From assembly GCA_963573385.1 (NCBI GenBank), contig CAUYLG010059231.1, positions 124,001 to 188,000 on the forward strand: 64,000 nt of DNA, written 5' to 3'. Numbering within the stretch: the first letter of the stretch is position 1; the number at the start of each line of letters is the position of its first letter. Below, piece by piece: positions 1 to 12,139 of this stretch. Made by a program: the position numbers and the translations under genes. The notes beneath the pieces were generated by a model that ran no database searches, was not told where the DNA came from, and was given only the letters and a program-made list of their open reading frames with translations. The stretch is from Cacajao melanocephalus (taxonomy: Eukaryota > Chordata > Mammalia > Primates > Pitheciidae).

Positions 1-249
1 CATGACCCCCCACCTTCTCTCTCCCCAGGTGGGGCCAGAACATCTCTAATTTGTGCTAATGCCCATCGCCCACTTGTCCGTCCAGCAAACATCTCCTCAG
101 CACGAGGGTCAGCTCTCTTGGGAAGACCTTCCTGGCCCATCCAGCCCCTCTGCCTTGGCAAGCCTGCATTCTTGGCACACACACATGTCCCACCCCCTCA
201 GTCTGGCCAAAACCCTCTTGGGAGTGGTGATCATGACAATTCACATGTC
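1..249. other. unassigned unique sequence
   Basis: I recognise no repeat or exon signal here. Short overlapping open frames occur on both strands, but they are under 75 codons and mutually contradictory. Confidence 0.5.
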
Positions 250-322
250 CTCCTGGTGTTCATCATAGTGTTTAGCACATAGTGGGAATTCAACCAATGC
301 TTGTTGATTGAATGATTGAAGC
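250..322 (+). repeat. L2 LINE, 3'-end fragment
   Basis: The stretch carries the L2 3'-terminal signature: a 'tagcacatagt' core, then a degraded 'caaccaatgcttgttgattgaatgattga', close to the usual 'caataaatgtttgttgaatgaatga'. Only the last part of the element survives. Confidence 0.72.
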
Positions 323-1129
323 AGGGTAATGGAAAATTCAAGTCCATGCTGATCTGGTAATACCTGGACCTCAGGGGTGGTGAGCGCTCGTTCCCCCCGC
401 TAGAGGGCACTCTGGTTGTGTGCTTCACTGGAGACCGTGAGCAGCGTGGCTCCACCTAGGAGCCCTGTGAAACCAGCTACGCTCCAGTTGCTGGCAGCCT
501 GAGCCAAACTGCGCAGACGCACTTTTGCTCAGGCCAGTCCCCTTACCAGGCGCCATCATTCTCTTCACAGGGACCCTTTGTTTCTCTCATTGCCTTCCCC
601 TCACCTCCCCTCACGCTCCCCCTGGAGGTACACAACCTTCACCTATGGCAGATTTAGAACTTTTCCTACTTCCTTTAGTGGTAGCCAATGACATCTGAAA
701 TAACTTCAGCTAAGACACTAATTAATGTCCATTTCTGAGGGTCTCTTCCTCCTGTTGACATAGTTGCGACTTACCTATTGTTTTAATGCCTCTGAGTGAC
801 ATGGAACAGTGATGTGTTCTGGTGGTGGACATTTTTTGATGGGAGGGATGGGGTTGCCCTAGAGCCCCTCAAGTCACCCCACACAGTGGCCTTCCTAGGA
901 GTGCTCAGCCCTGCCTGTTGTGCCAAGGTCCCGTGTCCATCGGCATTCCACTTACAACATGGGAGTGCGGTGGCCCCTTGGGAAGTTAGTGCCCGGTTTT
1001 GAACAGGGTTGTACATTTTTTTTTTTATTTTCAAGAAAACGTGGTATAAGTAATGCATTTTTCAGCTTCATTCATAAAGCTGCTTTTTCATGGAGTTCCA
1101 CAGTCTTATGTGTTGTGAAACCACACTCG
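323..1129. other. unassigned unique sequence
   Basis: No repeat family or gene signal is recognised. It contains a pyrimidine-rich patch near 560-625 and a T-run at about 1015-1026. Open frames on both strands at 783-1144 overlap each other and look random. Confidence 0.5.
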
Positions 1130-1165
1130 AATTATTGCGGATAATTACTATTATCCGCAATAATT
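1130..1165. repeat. perfect inverted repeat (16-bp arms, 4-nt spacer)
   Basis: The left arm AATTATTGCGGATAAT at 1130-1145 is exactly complementary to the right arm at 1150-1165, with spacer TACT. Pairing stops on both sides (G against G), so the palindrome is confined to these 36 bases. Both arms keep a CG dinucleotide. It may be the fused terminal repeats of a small DNA transposon or a simple cruciform-prone palindrome; I cannot name a family. Confidence 0.9.
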
Positions 1166-2227
1166 GTGCATCTCTTTTTAAAGACTATGGGAATTATTCA
1201 AGGGTGATCTCAAAAGGAATGGAACATCAGCGTGCTGGGTCTGGGAGCTGTGCCACTGGGGGTCAGTAGAAGAAACGGGGGTGGTGTAGACTGGAGAAGA
1301 AAAAGATGTTAGAGAAGTATGACAGCTTCCTGACAAGCAGATGCTTCTATTTCCAGCGACATGTTATAAAGAATGAAAAGAATACGTGTTGTCAATACTA
1401 AAGATGCTCCTGGGATTCCTTCTGTAGAGCAGAATCTGGGGAATGGGGTAAGAGGAAAAGACAGAAAACTAAAAAGCAAGAGAGGCTGAGAGTATTCACC
1501 ATCGTTAGTTGTGCAGGATGGGGGTGGGGCCCTTCTGGAGAAAGGCTGCAGCCTGCTTGCGGGCTTGGTTGGGAACGGTCAGTAGAGGGAGAGTTTTGGG
1601 AGCCTCTCCAATGAGTAGGAGATCCAAAGAGAAATATAAGGAAAGAGGAATGTAAGAGGATGATTGCTCTTCAGTAATTTTTGAGAAAGCCCAGCATGTT
1701 TTGAATTGCATTTTTACCTACTCCGGGTTGTTAGACTCTTATCTGAATGAGATTTTATTGAGACAGGAATACAAGGAACTCTGGGATTATATGGGTTAAA
1801 TGAGGAAGCATTTTCTAATAACCAGTCAAGAGCAAGGCAGGCTTCCTCACCAGGATGTGATGAGACCTACCGAGTTTGGATGAGCACCTGCGAGGGATGT
1901 AGAGGTGTTGTGCCCCAGGTGGAAGGCCGTGAATGGCTTCTAGGATCCCTTTCCATTCTAAGGTTCTATGACTTCATGAAAACAAGACATTGCTGGGCAA
2001 GTTTGAGTGGCCCACCTTCTTACTTGCCTATCCCACAGTCTGAAGAGGCATTTATGAAAAGCTGGGAATACACAAGGAGACGATGGGTCCCCAGCCTAGG
2101 GTGAACAGTTCTTTCCTGGCAGCTAATTAGCTCTCGGGGACTCCAGTTCCCACTCAAACATTGAGGGATCAGCTTGTAGTGTTGTGCACACAATCAGAAC
2201 AGTTAAATAAAAATGCAGGTGGCTAGT
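1166..2227. other. mostly unassigned sequence, possible MIR tail
   Basis: No gene is seen. Around 1935-1978 the text 'ccattctaaggttctatga' resembles the 3' end of a plus-strand MIR-type SINE, but the body of the element is not recognisable. The rest is unique to my eye. Confidence 0.45.
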
Positions 2228-2860
2228 TGAACAAACATCTACTGGGGACATTCCATGGCCAGGTACATAGAGGTCTAGGCAATCTATGTCTCCAGCCCTG
2301 GGAGCTGGGGATACAAGTGTCACTGAGACATAGCTCTCATTCTTGAGACATTCATCATCTGTGGAAGAGAGGGCTATAGAAGCTAATGATTACAATCCAG
2401 TGTCCCAGCATGGATAGAAATATGCACAAGGAAGAGGCCATGGGAGGTGAGGACAGCTTTGCTGTGGAGGCAGTTCTTGAGCAAGCTGAAAGAATGAATG
2501 AAGCCTTCCAAGAGCAAATTTGAAAGAGTGAATGAGGCCTACCAATGAGACCTACCAAGAGCAAGGATAGGAAAAAAAGCATTCCAGGCAGACAAAGCAC
2601 CCTGGGCCCAGGAGAAGATATGTGAGGCCAAATAATGTATTAGGGGAGTTGAGGCCAGGGAGGGGTGGTCTGGCTGGAGCCTGAAGGTCTAGTTATGAAG
2701 TTGTGTGACACGAGACTGCAGAACTGTGAAGGGCTTTGTCTTCCATGCTAAGAAGCTTTAGCTTTATCCTACAGAGGCTTTGGATTCCTGAAGCATTTTA
2801 ATCCTATCCCTTTTTGGTGAGCAAATGGAGGATGGATTGGAGGGGTGCGATTGACTGTGT
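2228..2860 (-). repeat. L2 LINE, long 3' fragment
   Basis: Read on the minus strand this is L2. On the plus strand it begins near the L2 3' end ('gaacaaacatctactggggac' and 'ctgggagctggggatacaa'). It then runs into the reverse complement of the 3' coding and UTR part ('gagcaagctgaaaga', 'cattccaggcagacaaag', 'gaagggctttgtcttcca'). At about 630 bp it is one of the longest L2 copies in the window. No frame is open. Confidence 0.8.
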
Positions 2861-3009
2861 ACACATGTGAATGCACATTTGTGGTTTTGCATGATCCAGA
2901 TAAAGGCCCAGGGGAATGGGGAACCTTCCTGAGCAGAGAGCCTCACAATCTGTTTCTAAACCAAGCTTGTATCTCCAAGTTGTTTCACTTCACTCTTGTG
3001 GAATTAAAA

Positions 3010-3155
3010 AAAAAAGTCATTTAGCTCAATTATCTCATTTGACAGAGTTGGAAATTGAGGCTCCAAGAGGGACAGTTTCTTGCCCAAGGCTACATAGCTA
3101 GGGATTGGCAGACCTCATGATTTGTTGGCTCTTGATCCAGTGCTCTCTTTATGAT
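3010..3155 (-). repeat. MIR SINE
   Basis: The reverse complement of the MIR core is plain: a degraded 'ttgacagagttggaaattgaggctccaagaggg', then 'cttgcccaaggctacatagctagg' and 'ccagtgctctctt'. This is tRNA-derived and ancient, and carries no coding capacity. Confidence 0.85.
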
Positions 3156-3334
3156 GTCATTCTGTTTTCTGAAATGCTCCGATAGCCATAGGACATTGGA
3201 GCTCCGGAGAATGGCTGATAAGGCTTTAGTAATCTGGGCACAACTATCTTCTCCACTAGGTCCCCAGCACATAGTGTGCCTGGGGACATCTCTATGCTTC
3301 ACTTTAAAATCTCCTGATTCTACTCTTCCTGAAG

Positions 3335-3617
3335 AACTCCTACTCCTTCTTTAAGGTCCAGGGCAAATGTCACCTCTCGTCTGAAGCAGTCCCTTAGCTT
3401 GGTGACTCCTCTGGGAAAAACAAATCATGTATCCTCCCTGTTTGCACAGCACTTGGTACGGCAGGTTTATAAGCTTCCTGCATGATAAGTCTGCAGGCTC
3501 CTTGAAGAAAGGCATCATTTCTATTTGCTTCCTGGTTGTAGCTCCAGTGCTTGGCATGGTACCTGGCACTGACTAGATGTCCACAAAATGTTTGTTGAAT
3601 GACTAAATTAATGAATG
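3335..3617 (+). repeat. L2 LINE, 3' end
   Basis: A typical L2 3' segment: 'caaatgtcacctct' near 3365, 'cacagcacttgg', 'ctgcaggctccttgaagaaaggcatc', then the terminal 'acctggcactgactagatg' and 'tgtttgttgaatgac'. It is the clearest plus-strand L2 in the left third of the window. Confidence 0.88.
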
Positions 3618-4684
3618 TATCAATCAAAAGGCTGACCACAAATCCCTCATGTGGGTCTATCGTGAGGTCCTTGGGGCTTTAATTGAGCTCATGATTTTCT
3701 TATTTTAAAAATCATGAAGTGGCCAATGCTGGTGTTCTCAGTAGAAACACCTTAGAGCAGGGAAACTTTCTATGCATTTCTTTTCTCTAAAGCAAAGTGA
3801 AGGTGAGGACTCTGGGCTCATTGCTCTTTCATAATTCCTCTATATTGAACTGAGGAAGTTAATTTCCCTTGAATACGTTCAGCCTTGTAGATTTTTTTTT
3901 TCTCTCATGACTAACTTAAAGCTATTCTTACAGTTTAGATTTGTTTTGGGTCTTCAGGGGAAAAATTCCCTTACTTTTTTTTTTTTTTTAAATTTCTTCC
4001 TTCTCCTTCTCAAATTCCATGCTTGTCTAATCTTGTTTAAACAATTAGATTCACCTTAAGAAAGTCAAAATTGGAGCCACTTTGGGACCAGCACTCCTGC
4101 CCGGCCAGCTTTTCTTCTTTCCAGAAGAGGCTTTTTAATCAGGGTCCTTCGGCCAAGTGATCAGCACGTCACGAGCAGTGCCCAGGCCCTGTCTTTCCAA
4201 CGGTTACCTCTTTCTGGATAGAGATGACTTGTTCTTTGTTTATGGAGAGCTATTTACATTTTTTTATTTTGCATTTGATTAAAACTCCTGGGCTTGGTGT
4301 AGGCAAAGCTGAGAGAGGATGACCGTGGGGCCTCCATGGATGCCATGTGTGAGCAGTAGAAGACCTGCTTGTGTTGTAGATGTGTGGACACCTCCTTCCC
4401 TCACCAGCTTCATTTTTGCCCAAGCCTCAGCTTCCTGTCAGCTGGTGGTTGTGGGCAGGTGGTCACACATGGCATGGAAGCCCTGGAGCTCGTTGGTATT
4501 AAGTGGGTACAGAAGCGTCTTCCTGGAGCTCAGGGAAGTCTGAGGATGGAGTTGATAGTAACAGCCATCTGGGAAGCTGAATTGCAGGGAAGGGAAAGGC
4601 GTGGTATTTCTGGATCACCTTGCAAGCTTAAGGAATTGGGCTGGACATGTTCAAAATGTATTTTCATTTAGTCCTTGTGATAGT
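3618..4684. other. unassigned unique sequence
   Basis: No repeat family is recognised. There is a 10-bp inverted repeat (TCATGATTTT at 3689-3698 against 3708-3717), and long T-runs occur near 3893 and 3976. Overlapping plus-strand open frames at 4319-4671 lack any recognisable motif. Confidence 0.5.
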
Positions 4685-4880
4685 GAATCACTACCCTTTG
4701 CTGAGCACTTAGCTTACACACACGTGATTCTGAGGACAGAATGTTCTCCAGGGAGGACCTCATATTATTTCCATTTTACAGAAGTGGAAACTGAAACTTG
4801 GAGACATCGAGTTAAAGAACTTGCTCAAGGGTGGGAACCAGACTAAGCTCAAAATCCTGTGCCCTCCACCAGCTCTACCC
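4685..4880 (-). repeat. MIR SINE
   Basis: Reverse-complement MIR core: 'ccattttacagaagtggaaactgaaac', then 'gagttaaagaacttgctcaa'. The preceding 'ctttgctgagcacttagc' is the degraded MIR 3' end. Confidence 0.85.
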
Positions 4881-7261
4881 AGGCAGGGGGCTGAGGCCTT
4901 GAAAGTCAAGAGGGGTTTTCAGAATACCGTAAAATACGACCTATCAATTTTCCTCAAAAGAGCAAGGCACAATTTCCCTAGCAAACAAGTGATTCTATTC
5001 TGTGTATACATTATTAAACCACAAGCAGTCTGGGGCCACAGAAAGCCAGCTGTTGAAGGACACATGCATGTTGGTTTCTGAGTTTTTTCATTAGTTTCTA
5101 CTCATTCATTTATTTTGTCTAATGTTAGTTCTGGCTAACAGGCATGTGGTAACAGGCACTGAGGGCGGAACAAAAATTTATGGGAGTCTACAACTGAGAA
5201 AAGTCTATATGTTCACTTTTTTTTTTTTTAGTGCATCAGGAAACCTGATAATATTTAAGCAGTGGACACCCTAGGCATGCTTCCAGAACACCAGTCTCCA
5301 CCGTTATTGATTCCGAGCCATACTGAGCTTGAATGATGAAAGCAGGTGTTTGTTGGGGAGGGCTTGTCCCAAAGTATGATCTTTCTTCTGAGCTCTGAAT
5401 GATGTTGCACATCATTTTTATGGGCAGACCATTTATCTTCCGTGTCCTTTTTCTTAGGTTATTATCAAATTTGAAATGCTCAAGGACACTCTTGGGCCTA
5501 TGAAAGTGGCCTGAGTGCGCTAGAGTATGGGTGGAGGTGGGAAGGTGCTATTTCCCTGGAATTTTAGAAACGGTTGGACATAATGCCTTACGTGGACCAC
5601 TGCACTCCCAGAAATCACCTAGTTGATCATCTTCTTCTTGGGAAGTTCTCCAACAGTCAGACTCACAGACCTCATTTTCTCTAACTTGCAAACATTCTCC
5701 CTGGGGAGAACAAGAGCATTCTGGTGTGTCTTCCTGTCCTTATTCCTCACAAGGGCTTGGAAGGTATGAGCGCCACGGATTTCCTACAACCTTCCATTCC
5801 GTAGGATAGGGCTCTCTCTGCATGCACAAGATTAGCCCTGTTGACAAAATCTCATGTGGACCTTCTGTCGCTCCCTCTCTTTGGATAGTAAGGGTGGGTG
5901 CATGGGTTGGATAGAGGAACGATAACAAAGCTACAGTAATGCCAGTGCATTTCTCCAAATCATCTCTATCATCAAGTCTCTGCAGTGAGCAGGGACTGGG
6001 CCCCAGATGATAAGGCACTAATGAAATGTTTGTGCTGCATTTTGCACTGGTGTAAAAGAACAGATGTTAAATAACAACAATAATAATAGTAATATGATTT
6101 TGGTTTGAAGTTGAGGCTTCAGAATTGCAGAGATGGAACGCATATGGAATGCATTCATAGCTCTGTATAATGCTCTATAAACTGATTGGGTTCAGATGAG
6201 AAACATTTGTCAGCAAAGTTCCCATTACTGGGTGGGGTAGGGTCTGACTTGGGCTTTTACTGGAGGGGCTGCCTTAGGAGACAAGATGCTATTGTTAGCT
6301 GTGATAGTGGGAAATGTACTGCAGGGAATTCTCTTTATCTTCACATATGCTCTAAGCCAAGGAATGGTTGAAGTGGTTTGTTTCAGTCTTTTATACAGAA
6401 GGTGTGACAGATAAAATAGGAAATTCTTAGTAGGAGATCTGCTCAAGTTATGTATAGGTCATGAGAATTTCAGATTTCAAGTTCATCCCCATAAGGCCTT
6501 CGCTATTCTCTTGCCAGTAATGGGATATTGACTTTGGTGAAGTTATTGCAGGTTTGGGTAATCTAAAAGACCATATGTGATGAGTTCCAACATACTGATG
6601 GTTGGTTGCGGTAAATTGTGGTGCTGTTTGGGTGTAGTATACGTAATAGCAAAGCCTCTGTCATTCCAGTGTCTGGGCTGGGCACCACTTTTATGATAAG
6701 GTAAACCACCATTTGACTACATGTTTGCTCTGGGAAAGAGAATGCTGAAGGTTTTCCCAGAGGGCTGTGTCCCTGGAGTTTCCTGCTCCTCTGTGGTTTG
6801 GCTTCCCCACTTGGGTGGTCTTAGTGATCTACTGTTTATCCAATTTCCTTGCTTCTATTTAAATCATCATCACTACCAGTCATTGTTGCATGTTCCAATG
6901 GAAATTTTACAAATATTTGAAAATGAAATGGAGTTAGAGGTTTATCAAATAGAGATGTCTGCCACATTTAGGGAGTAGTTTTAACATACACAGAATATTA
7001 CGAAGCCAAAGTCTATTTTAAGCAGGTTTTTCCACTGTGACATAAATTAGGTTTTTGAGTTATGTTTTGTAAAACTCAACTTTTGCAGAACTTGTCAGGG
7101 TTGTGGGTAAGTAAGAGACTTTCATAGAGTTTGGAGGAGAAGGGTGCTGGGAGCTGGAGCTGGTGGGGGGTGGTTGAGGAAGGAGTCAATAATGGAAAAA
7201 TGGACAATTAACAGATCATAGATATTCTGATGGATGATGTAACAACCACCATTATCATAAA
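4881..7261. other. unassigned unique sequence (2.4 kb)
   Basis: No repeat family or exon is recognised in this block. Small items only: a T-run near 5217-5229, a short AAT-rich stretch at 6067-6093, and a G-rich patch near 7140-7180. A weak resemblance to a minus-strand L2 3' end at about 5100-5165 is too degraded to call. Confidence 0.5.
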
Positions 7262-7272
7262 AAAATCATCAT
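7262..7272 (+). repeat. target-site duplication, left, of L1 at 7273
   Basis: AAAATCATCAT here is repeated exactly at 9227-9237, directly after the A-rich tail of the L1. This fixes the element's limits. Confidence 0.8.
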
Positions 7273-9012
7273 TGATATGGTCTTATATCTAGAAAAACCT
7301 AAGGAATCCAGCAGAAAACTCTTGCATCTGATACATAAATTCAGTGAAGTTTCAGTATACAAAATCAATGTATAAAAATCAGTAGTGTTTTTATACACAA
7401 ACAGTGTGATTTGGCTGAGAACCAAATCAAGAAGGCAATTCCACTGACAACAGCTACACACACAAAAAAACCCTAAGAATGTATTTAACCACAGGAGTGA
7501 AAAGATCTCTATAAGGAAAACTATGAAACACCGAAATTATATTGATACAAATAAATGGGAAAACATCCCATGCTCATGGATCAGAAGAATTAATATTGTT
7601 AAAATGACCATACTACCCAAAGCGATCAACGGATTCAATGCAGTCTCTATCAAAATACCATATAATTTTTCACAGAATTAGTAAAAAAAAAAAAAACCCT
7701 AAACTTCATATGGAACAAAAAAGAGCCCAAATATCCACAGCAATCTTAAGCAAAGAGAAGAAATCTGGAGGCATCACATTTCCTGACTTCAAATTGTACT
7801 ACAGGACTGCAGTAACCAAAACAGCGTGATGCTGGTATAAAAATAGACAAATCAATCAATAAAAAAGAATAGAATACCCAGAAATAAATTTACATACTTA
7901 CAGCCAACTGATCTTTGACAAAGTTGATATAAATATACACTGGAGAGAGGACATCCTTTCAATTAATGTGCTGGAAAAATGGAATTGCCATATACAAAAG
8001 AATGAAACTGGACCTCTATCTCTCACCATGTACAAAAGTCAACTCAAGATGGATAAAAGACTTATATGTAAAACTTGAAATCATAAAAGTAGAAGAAGAA
8101 AACCTGAGAAAAAGTCTTCTGGACGTTAGGCAAAAAGTTCATGACTAAAACCTCAAAAACATAGGCAACAAAAAACAAAAATATTCAAATCAGACTTAAT
8201 TAAGCTAAAAAGCTTCTACACAGCAAAAGAAATAATCAACAGAGTTGACAACCTGCAGAACAGGAGAAAATATTTGCAAACTATGCATTTTATACATCTG
8301 ACAGGAGACTAATATTCAAAATTGACAAGAAACTCTACCCAGTGACAACAGAACCCCTAATAATCCCATTAAAAAGTGGTCAAAGAACATCCATGGACAT
8401 TTTTCAGAAGAAGACATACAAATGGCCAAAAGGCATATGAAAAAATGGTCAATATCACAAATCATCAGAGAAATGCAAATTAAAACCACAATGAGATATC
8501 ACATTAGACCAGTCAGAATGGCTATTATCAAACAGACAGAAAATAACAGATGATGGCAAGGATGTGGAGAAAAGGGAGCTGTTATACGTAGTTCATGGGA
8601 ATGTAAATTAGTACAACCTCTGTGAGAAACAGTATGGAGATTTTTTAAAGCACTAAAAATAGAACTACTGTTGGATCCAGTAATCCCACTACTATCTACT
8701 CAAAGGAAAAAAAAATGTATCAAAATGTACCTGTACACATATGTTTATCACAGCACTATTCATAATAGCAAAGATGTGGAATCAACCAAAGTTTCTATCA
8801 GCAGATGATTTAAGAAAATGATTTTCATACACACACACACACACATACACACACAGACACACAAACACAGTGAAATACTACTCAGCCATAAAAAAGAATG
8901 AAATTATGTCTTTTGCAGCAACATGGATAGAACTGGAGGCCATTATCTTAAGTAAAATGAGTCAGACACAGAAAGACAAATCTACATGTTCTTGCTTATA
9001 AGTGGGAGCTAA
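7273..9012 (+). pseudogene. L1 ORF2 remnant (C-terminal part), broken
   Basis: Recognisable ORF2p segments are spread over all three frames: a '[12 protein letters not shown]' block near 7770-7805 and the pre-terminal 'ysaikk'-like segment near 8880-8905. Many stops and frameshifts interrupt it, and the longest remaining open piece is about 60 codons. The ancestral stop probably lies at 9010-9012. The endonuclease and reverse-transcriptase catalytic parts are absent, so the copy is inert. Confidence 0.8.
8829..8870 (+). repeat. (CA)n microsatellite inside L1
   Basis: An imperfect CA tract interrupted by single T and G substitutions. It grew from the 'atacacac' segment that L1 normally has just before the C-terminal ORF2 block. 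Confidence 0.85.
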
Positions 9013-9226
9013 ATAATGTGTATACCTCTACCCAGAGTGTAGAATGATAGACAATGGAGAGTCAGAGGATAAGAAGATGGAAAAGGATGATGAGAAATTA
9101 CTTATGGGGACAAGGTATATGATTTGGGTGATGGATACCCTAAAAGCCCTTACTTCACCATATGCAATCTATGCATTTAACAAAATTATACTCATATCCT
9201 ATACGTTTATACAAATAAAAAAGAAG

Positions 9227-9237
9227 AAAATCATCAT
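9227..9237 (+). repeat. target-site duplication, right, of L1 at 7273
   Basis: An exact second copy of AAAATCATCAT, immediately after the L1 A-rich tail. Confidence 0.8.
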
Positions 9238-10189
9238 CCAGTGCTTCTGTATGCCACTAAGAGAAACATGGGAATGATGATATGGCGAAATCTAGGAAAA
9301 GAGTCAGGTAAGCTAGTGTTTCTTAACTTACGAAAGCAAGAGGGCTTCCTGGAGGAGATGAAGCATTTGAAATGGTGGACGGGAAGAACATTGTCTGAGC
9401 AAGAGGGCCAGGAGGCTGGACTTCCTCCTGTATGGGCTGTTCTTGTCCTATTTACTAAGTTTTTTCACTATCTTTGTTAGTCTTTGTTCTAGTTAAAATA
9501 TTCCAAAGCAGTAGATGAGTTTTAGCAGAAAGTAATGCTAACTTCCAGCAAGGTAAACTCTACCTCCATAGTTTAAGCCACCCTGTCTCTACAGACTTCG
9601 GACCTCGACCTCCTGCCTGAGTCCCAGCTGTGCATTTCACTGTTTGTTGAACTTTTCCAATTGCACATCCATTTGGTATCTCACATTTTAAATGTGCAAA
9701 ATAAAATGTTCTTATCATTTTTCCTTTTTTTTCTTTCCTCATTCAATTTTACTCTGAAATGCTTTTCACAGCCTTATGATTTTCATTCTTATCACCACTA
9801 CTACAATAGTCTTTTGAGACCAACTTACTTCGTAACAGTGTCCTACCATGGCCATATTTCCCATTGCCCTGCCCCACATTCTCACTTCTCCTATGTTCTG
9901 AAGCTAGAATAGCTTCTCATATATAGTCCAGTTTAATAAATGTTAACTAAGTGCTTAGCATGTGCACAAGGTCTGACCCTTGTAGGCCTTTGATAAATGC
10001 GTCCTGTATTACACCAGTTGAGGTGCGTAAGATCTCTTTCAGGATTACAAATACAAAGTCATAAAATAGAAAGAACTAAACAAAAGGAAGGGTGAGATTA
10101 ATATAAGAGAAAAGGACAGAGAAGAACTTTCCAGCAGTATGGGATAGTGGACTCTGTGCTGTGGGAGGATATGGGGGTCATGGCTAGTC
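9238..10189. other. unassigned unique sequence
   Basis: No gene is recognised. Around 9925-9985 the text 'aataaatgttaactaagtgcttagcatgtgcaca' looks like a worn L2 or MIR 3' end, too short to assign. A T-rich run sits at 9718-9740. Confidence 0.45.
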
Positions 10190-10355
10190 AGTGGTAGACT
10201 TGCAGCCACGTGCAATCCTGTTCATGTGAGTTACCAGACCTTGGGCAAGTTATTAACCGTCTCTGGACCACAGCGTTCTCATTTGTAGAGTGATAATTAA
10301 AAACTAGATCATCGCCAAGGTCCTTCCTAGCGGATAATTCTTTGATCATTTTGCT
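10190..10355 (+). repeat. MIR SINE
   Basis: Sense-orientation MIR: 'gttaccagaccttgggcaagttattaacc', 'ctctggaccacagcgttctcatttgtagag', then the tail variant 'ctagatcatcgccaaggtccttcc'. Confidence 0.85.
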
Positions 10356-11409
10356 GACTTTTGGTCATTTGCCAGTTATGCCTAAGGGCTTAGAGTTGGG
10401 CTGATGATGAATAATTTAGTTTTGAAATAAGCAAGTCAATAATTTGCTTAAAAATTTGAGTCCTTGAGTCTGTAAACCTGACAACAGGCATGCCAGTTCA
10501 CATTGAGCTAACAGACAGATGCACAAGTCAAATGCTCCTGCAGGACTTTAATCTGCATTACTATTCTTGGGATTGACATTGAGGATTATGGCTAGCCACC
10601 AAGATGGGTGTGTATGTAAGGTCCCCAACCTGGAGCAGTACTTAGCCACCACCCCTATGATCCTGTAAGAGTTCACCTTATTCTTGACTCTCAACTCCCA
10701 AAGTTCTACTATAATCCTTGTTTGTAATGGTCTGAACAGTGCTTCAAAGGGCCCAGGCAATACACTATGCTAGTCTGTCAGATAAAGCCTGGGACATGGT
10801 TAGTTAAGGTCACCAAACTGTGAGACACAGAGAGGTTGTTGTCACTCTAAACACAGGCTTCTGGAAATCTGGTTCCAGGGTATGTTTTAACTCAACTGTC
10901 ATCAGAGAAATTATGAGATCAAAACAACTCCCAAGTTTAAATATTACTTAGGGTCTTGTATTAAATTGGCTAATGATGAGTACATGGCCTAATTTCCCTG
11001 GCTTATTAAATGCTGAAATATTAGTTTTGAGGAGCAGCTCTAGAGGTCTGGAAATCATCTCAGGAAAAATAAATCATATGTCTTTGAATTCTTCCCAAAC
11101 CTGGGAAGAGTTATTGTCATCAAAGATAATAAATTTTATTAGCCTAACAAGTCTAGGAAAAATTAATTTTTGTCCCAGGGTAAGATTAATAAAAAAATCA
11201 TTCATATGCATTCTTTGCTCTTCCAGCCAGGCTAATTTACTCTCAGCATTCTCTCTCTCCATGCAACTTTCTCTTTCCTTTACCTCTATCAGTTTTTGCC
11301 TCTTGGGGTTTGATTCTTCTCTATCTGGACTTGAACTTCACCCACTCTTCATAGAACTCTGTCACTGGTGCTCTCCCAAACTTATTCCCTTTATAAGTCT
11401 TTCATTATC
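10356..11409. other. unassigned sequence with a 172-codon open frame
   Basis: No repeat is recognised. A plus-strand frame stays open from 10973 to 11491 (172 codons). Its 3' part runs through a MIR and its composition is Ser/Leu/Phe-rich as expected from T-rich DNA. I see no domain, Kozak-like start or splice context, so I do not call it a gene. Confidence 0.5.
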
Positions 11410-11552
11410 AAGATATCCAACTGGAAGATCACACAGGTGTGTGATAGTAGACAAGACTCTTAAACCCTGCCTCATTATGTTTAATCCTTGAAATGAGAGT
11501 GTAGACTGTTAAGGACCCGTCTAACTCTAAGAGCTATGGCTCAAGATGTGGA
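11410..11552 (+). repeat. MIR SINE, divergent
   Basis: A degraded sense MIR: 'gtagacaagactcttaaaccctgcctcattatg', 'ttgaaatgagagtgtagact', then the tail 'ggacccgtctaactctaagagctatg'. This matches the MIR tail variant also seen near 10310. Confidence 0.65.
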
Positions 11553-11904
11553 AATTTGTATTCATTTTCCTTCTTTGTAGGAACTAGATTGCAGATTCAG
11601 ATATAAGGGGAACAGAAACAGATCTGTGGCTCTGTTTGAATAGAAATAAAACATAGAAGACACATTTCCAGCCCTCTCTGCAAAGTGGATTACCCCCTTC
11701 TTCAAATTAATGTTATCTCTATTCTTCCTGATATCCATCCTGTAAGGACAGGGTCATTTTGATTCTTTCTGTTTCTGTAGGCTCCCTCCCCATTTAAGGT
11801 CATCTTGGTGTGAACTATGTTCTTAGGTTGAACCATACGAAATTGCCTTTTTTTTTTTTCTGCAGGTCAAAAATGGTCTAATATTGGCAGTTTCTTCTGG
11901 TCAA
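11553..11904. other. unassigned unique sequence
   Basis: I see nothing recognisable except a T-run at about 11850-11859. Confidence 0.5.
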
Positions 11905-12105
11905 CCTACTACACAAGCCTTTATTGAAGGTCTTGCCTCAGTCTTGCCACTCTGGTTATGCCCTTTCTCTCACCATATCCCTTTGACCAACTGACAAACT
12001 TCTACTCATCTTCCCAGGTTTTGCTCAGGTATGAGCTTTCTCTCGGCAACATTCTCCGATCTCTTGGAGTACTTGTACTCATAGTATGTCACATACTTAA
12101 CTTGT
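11905..12105 (+). repeat. L2 LINE fragment
   Basis: The L2 3' coding/UTR segment is visible: 'cttctactcatcttcccaggttttgctcagg', followed by a degraded 'tgtcacc...ccttccctgac' equivalent and 'actcatagtatgtcacatac'. The terminal repeat is missing. Confidence 0.65.
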
Positions 12106-12139
12106 GACGTCAGGGTACCAGTAGGAAATACATGGCATA

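Larger units (their letters stand above)
7273..9226 (+). mobile_element. 5'-truncated L1 (L1MA-like), 3' half of ORF2 plus 3' UTR
   Basis: About 1.95 kb of L1 in sense orientation. It starts just after the reverse-transcriptase catalytic region and runs through the C-terminal part of ORF2 to the short 3' UTR. That UTR contains 'gggtgatggataccctaaaagc' and ends 'acaaataaaaaagaag'. An 11-bp target-site duplication (7262-7272 and 9227-9237) flanks it, so this is a single insertion truncated at its 5' end, as is usual for target-primed reverse transcription. The 3' UTR type suggests an L1MA-age element; the exact subfamily is not resolved. Confidence 0.9.

Noticed and set aside
3689..3717. 10-bp inverted repeat TCATGATTTT
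   Set aside because: AT-rich and short; such palindromes are common by chance.
8829..8870. CRISPR-like or tandem array
   Set aside because: It is a simple CA microsatellite within L1. No direct repeats with spacers occur anywhere in the window.
10973..11491. 172-codon plus-strand open frame
   Set aside because: Its 3' part is MIR-derived, composition follows the T-rich DNA, and no motif or gene context is seen.
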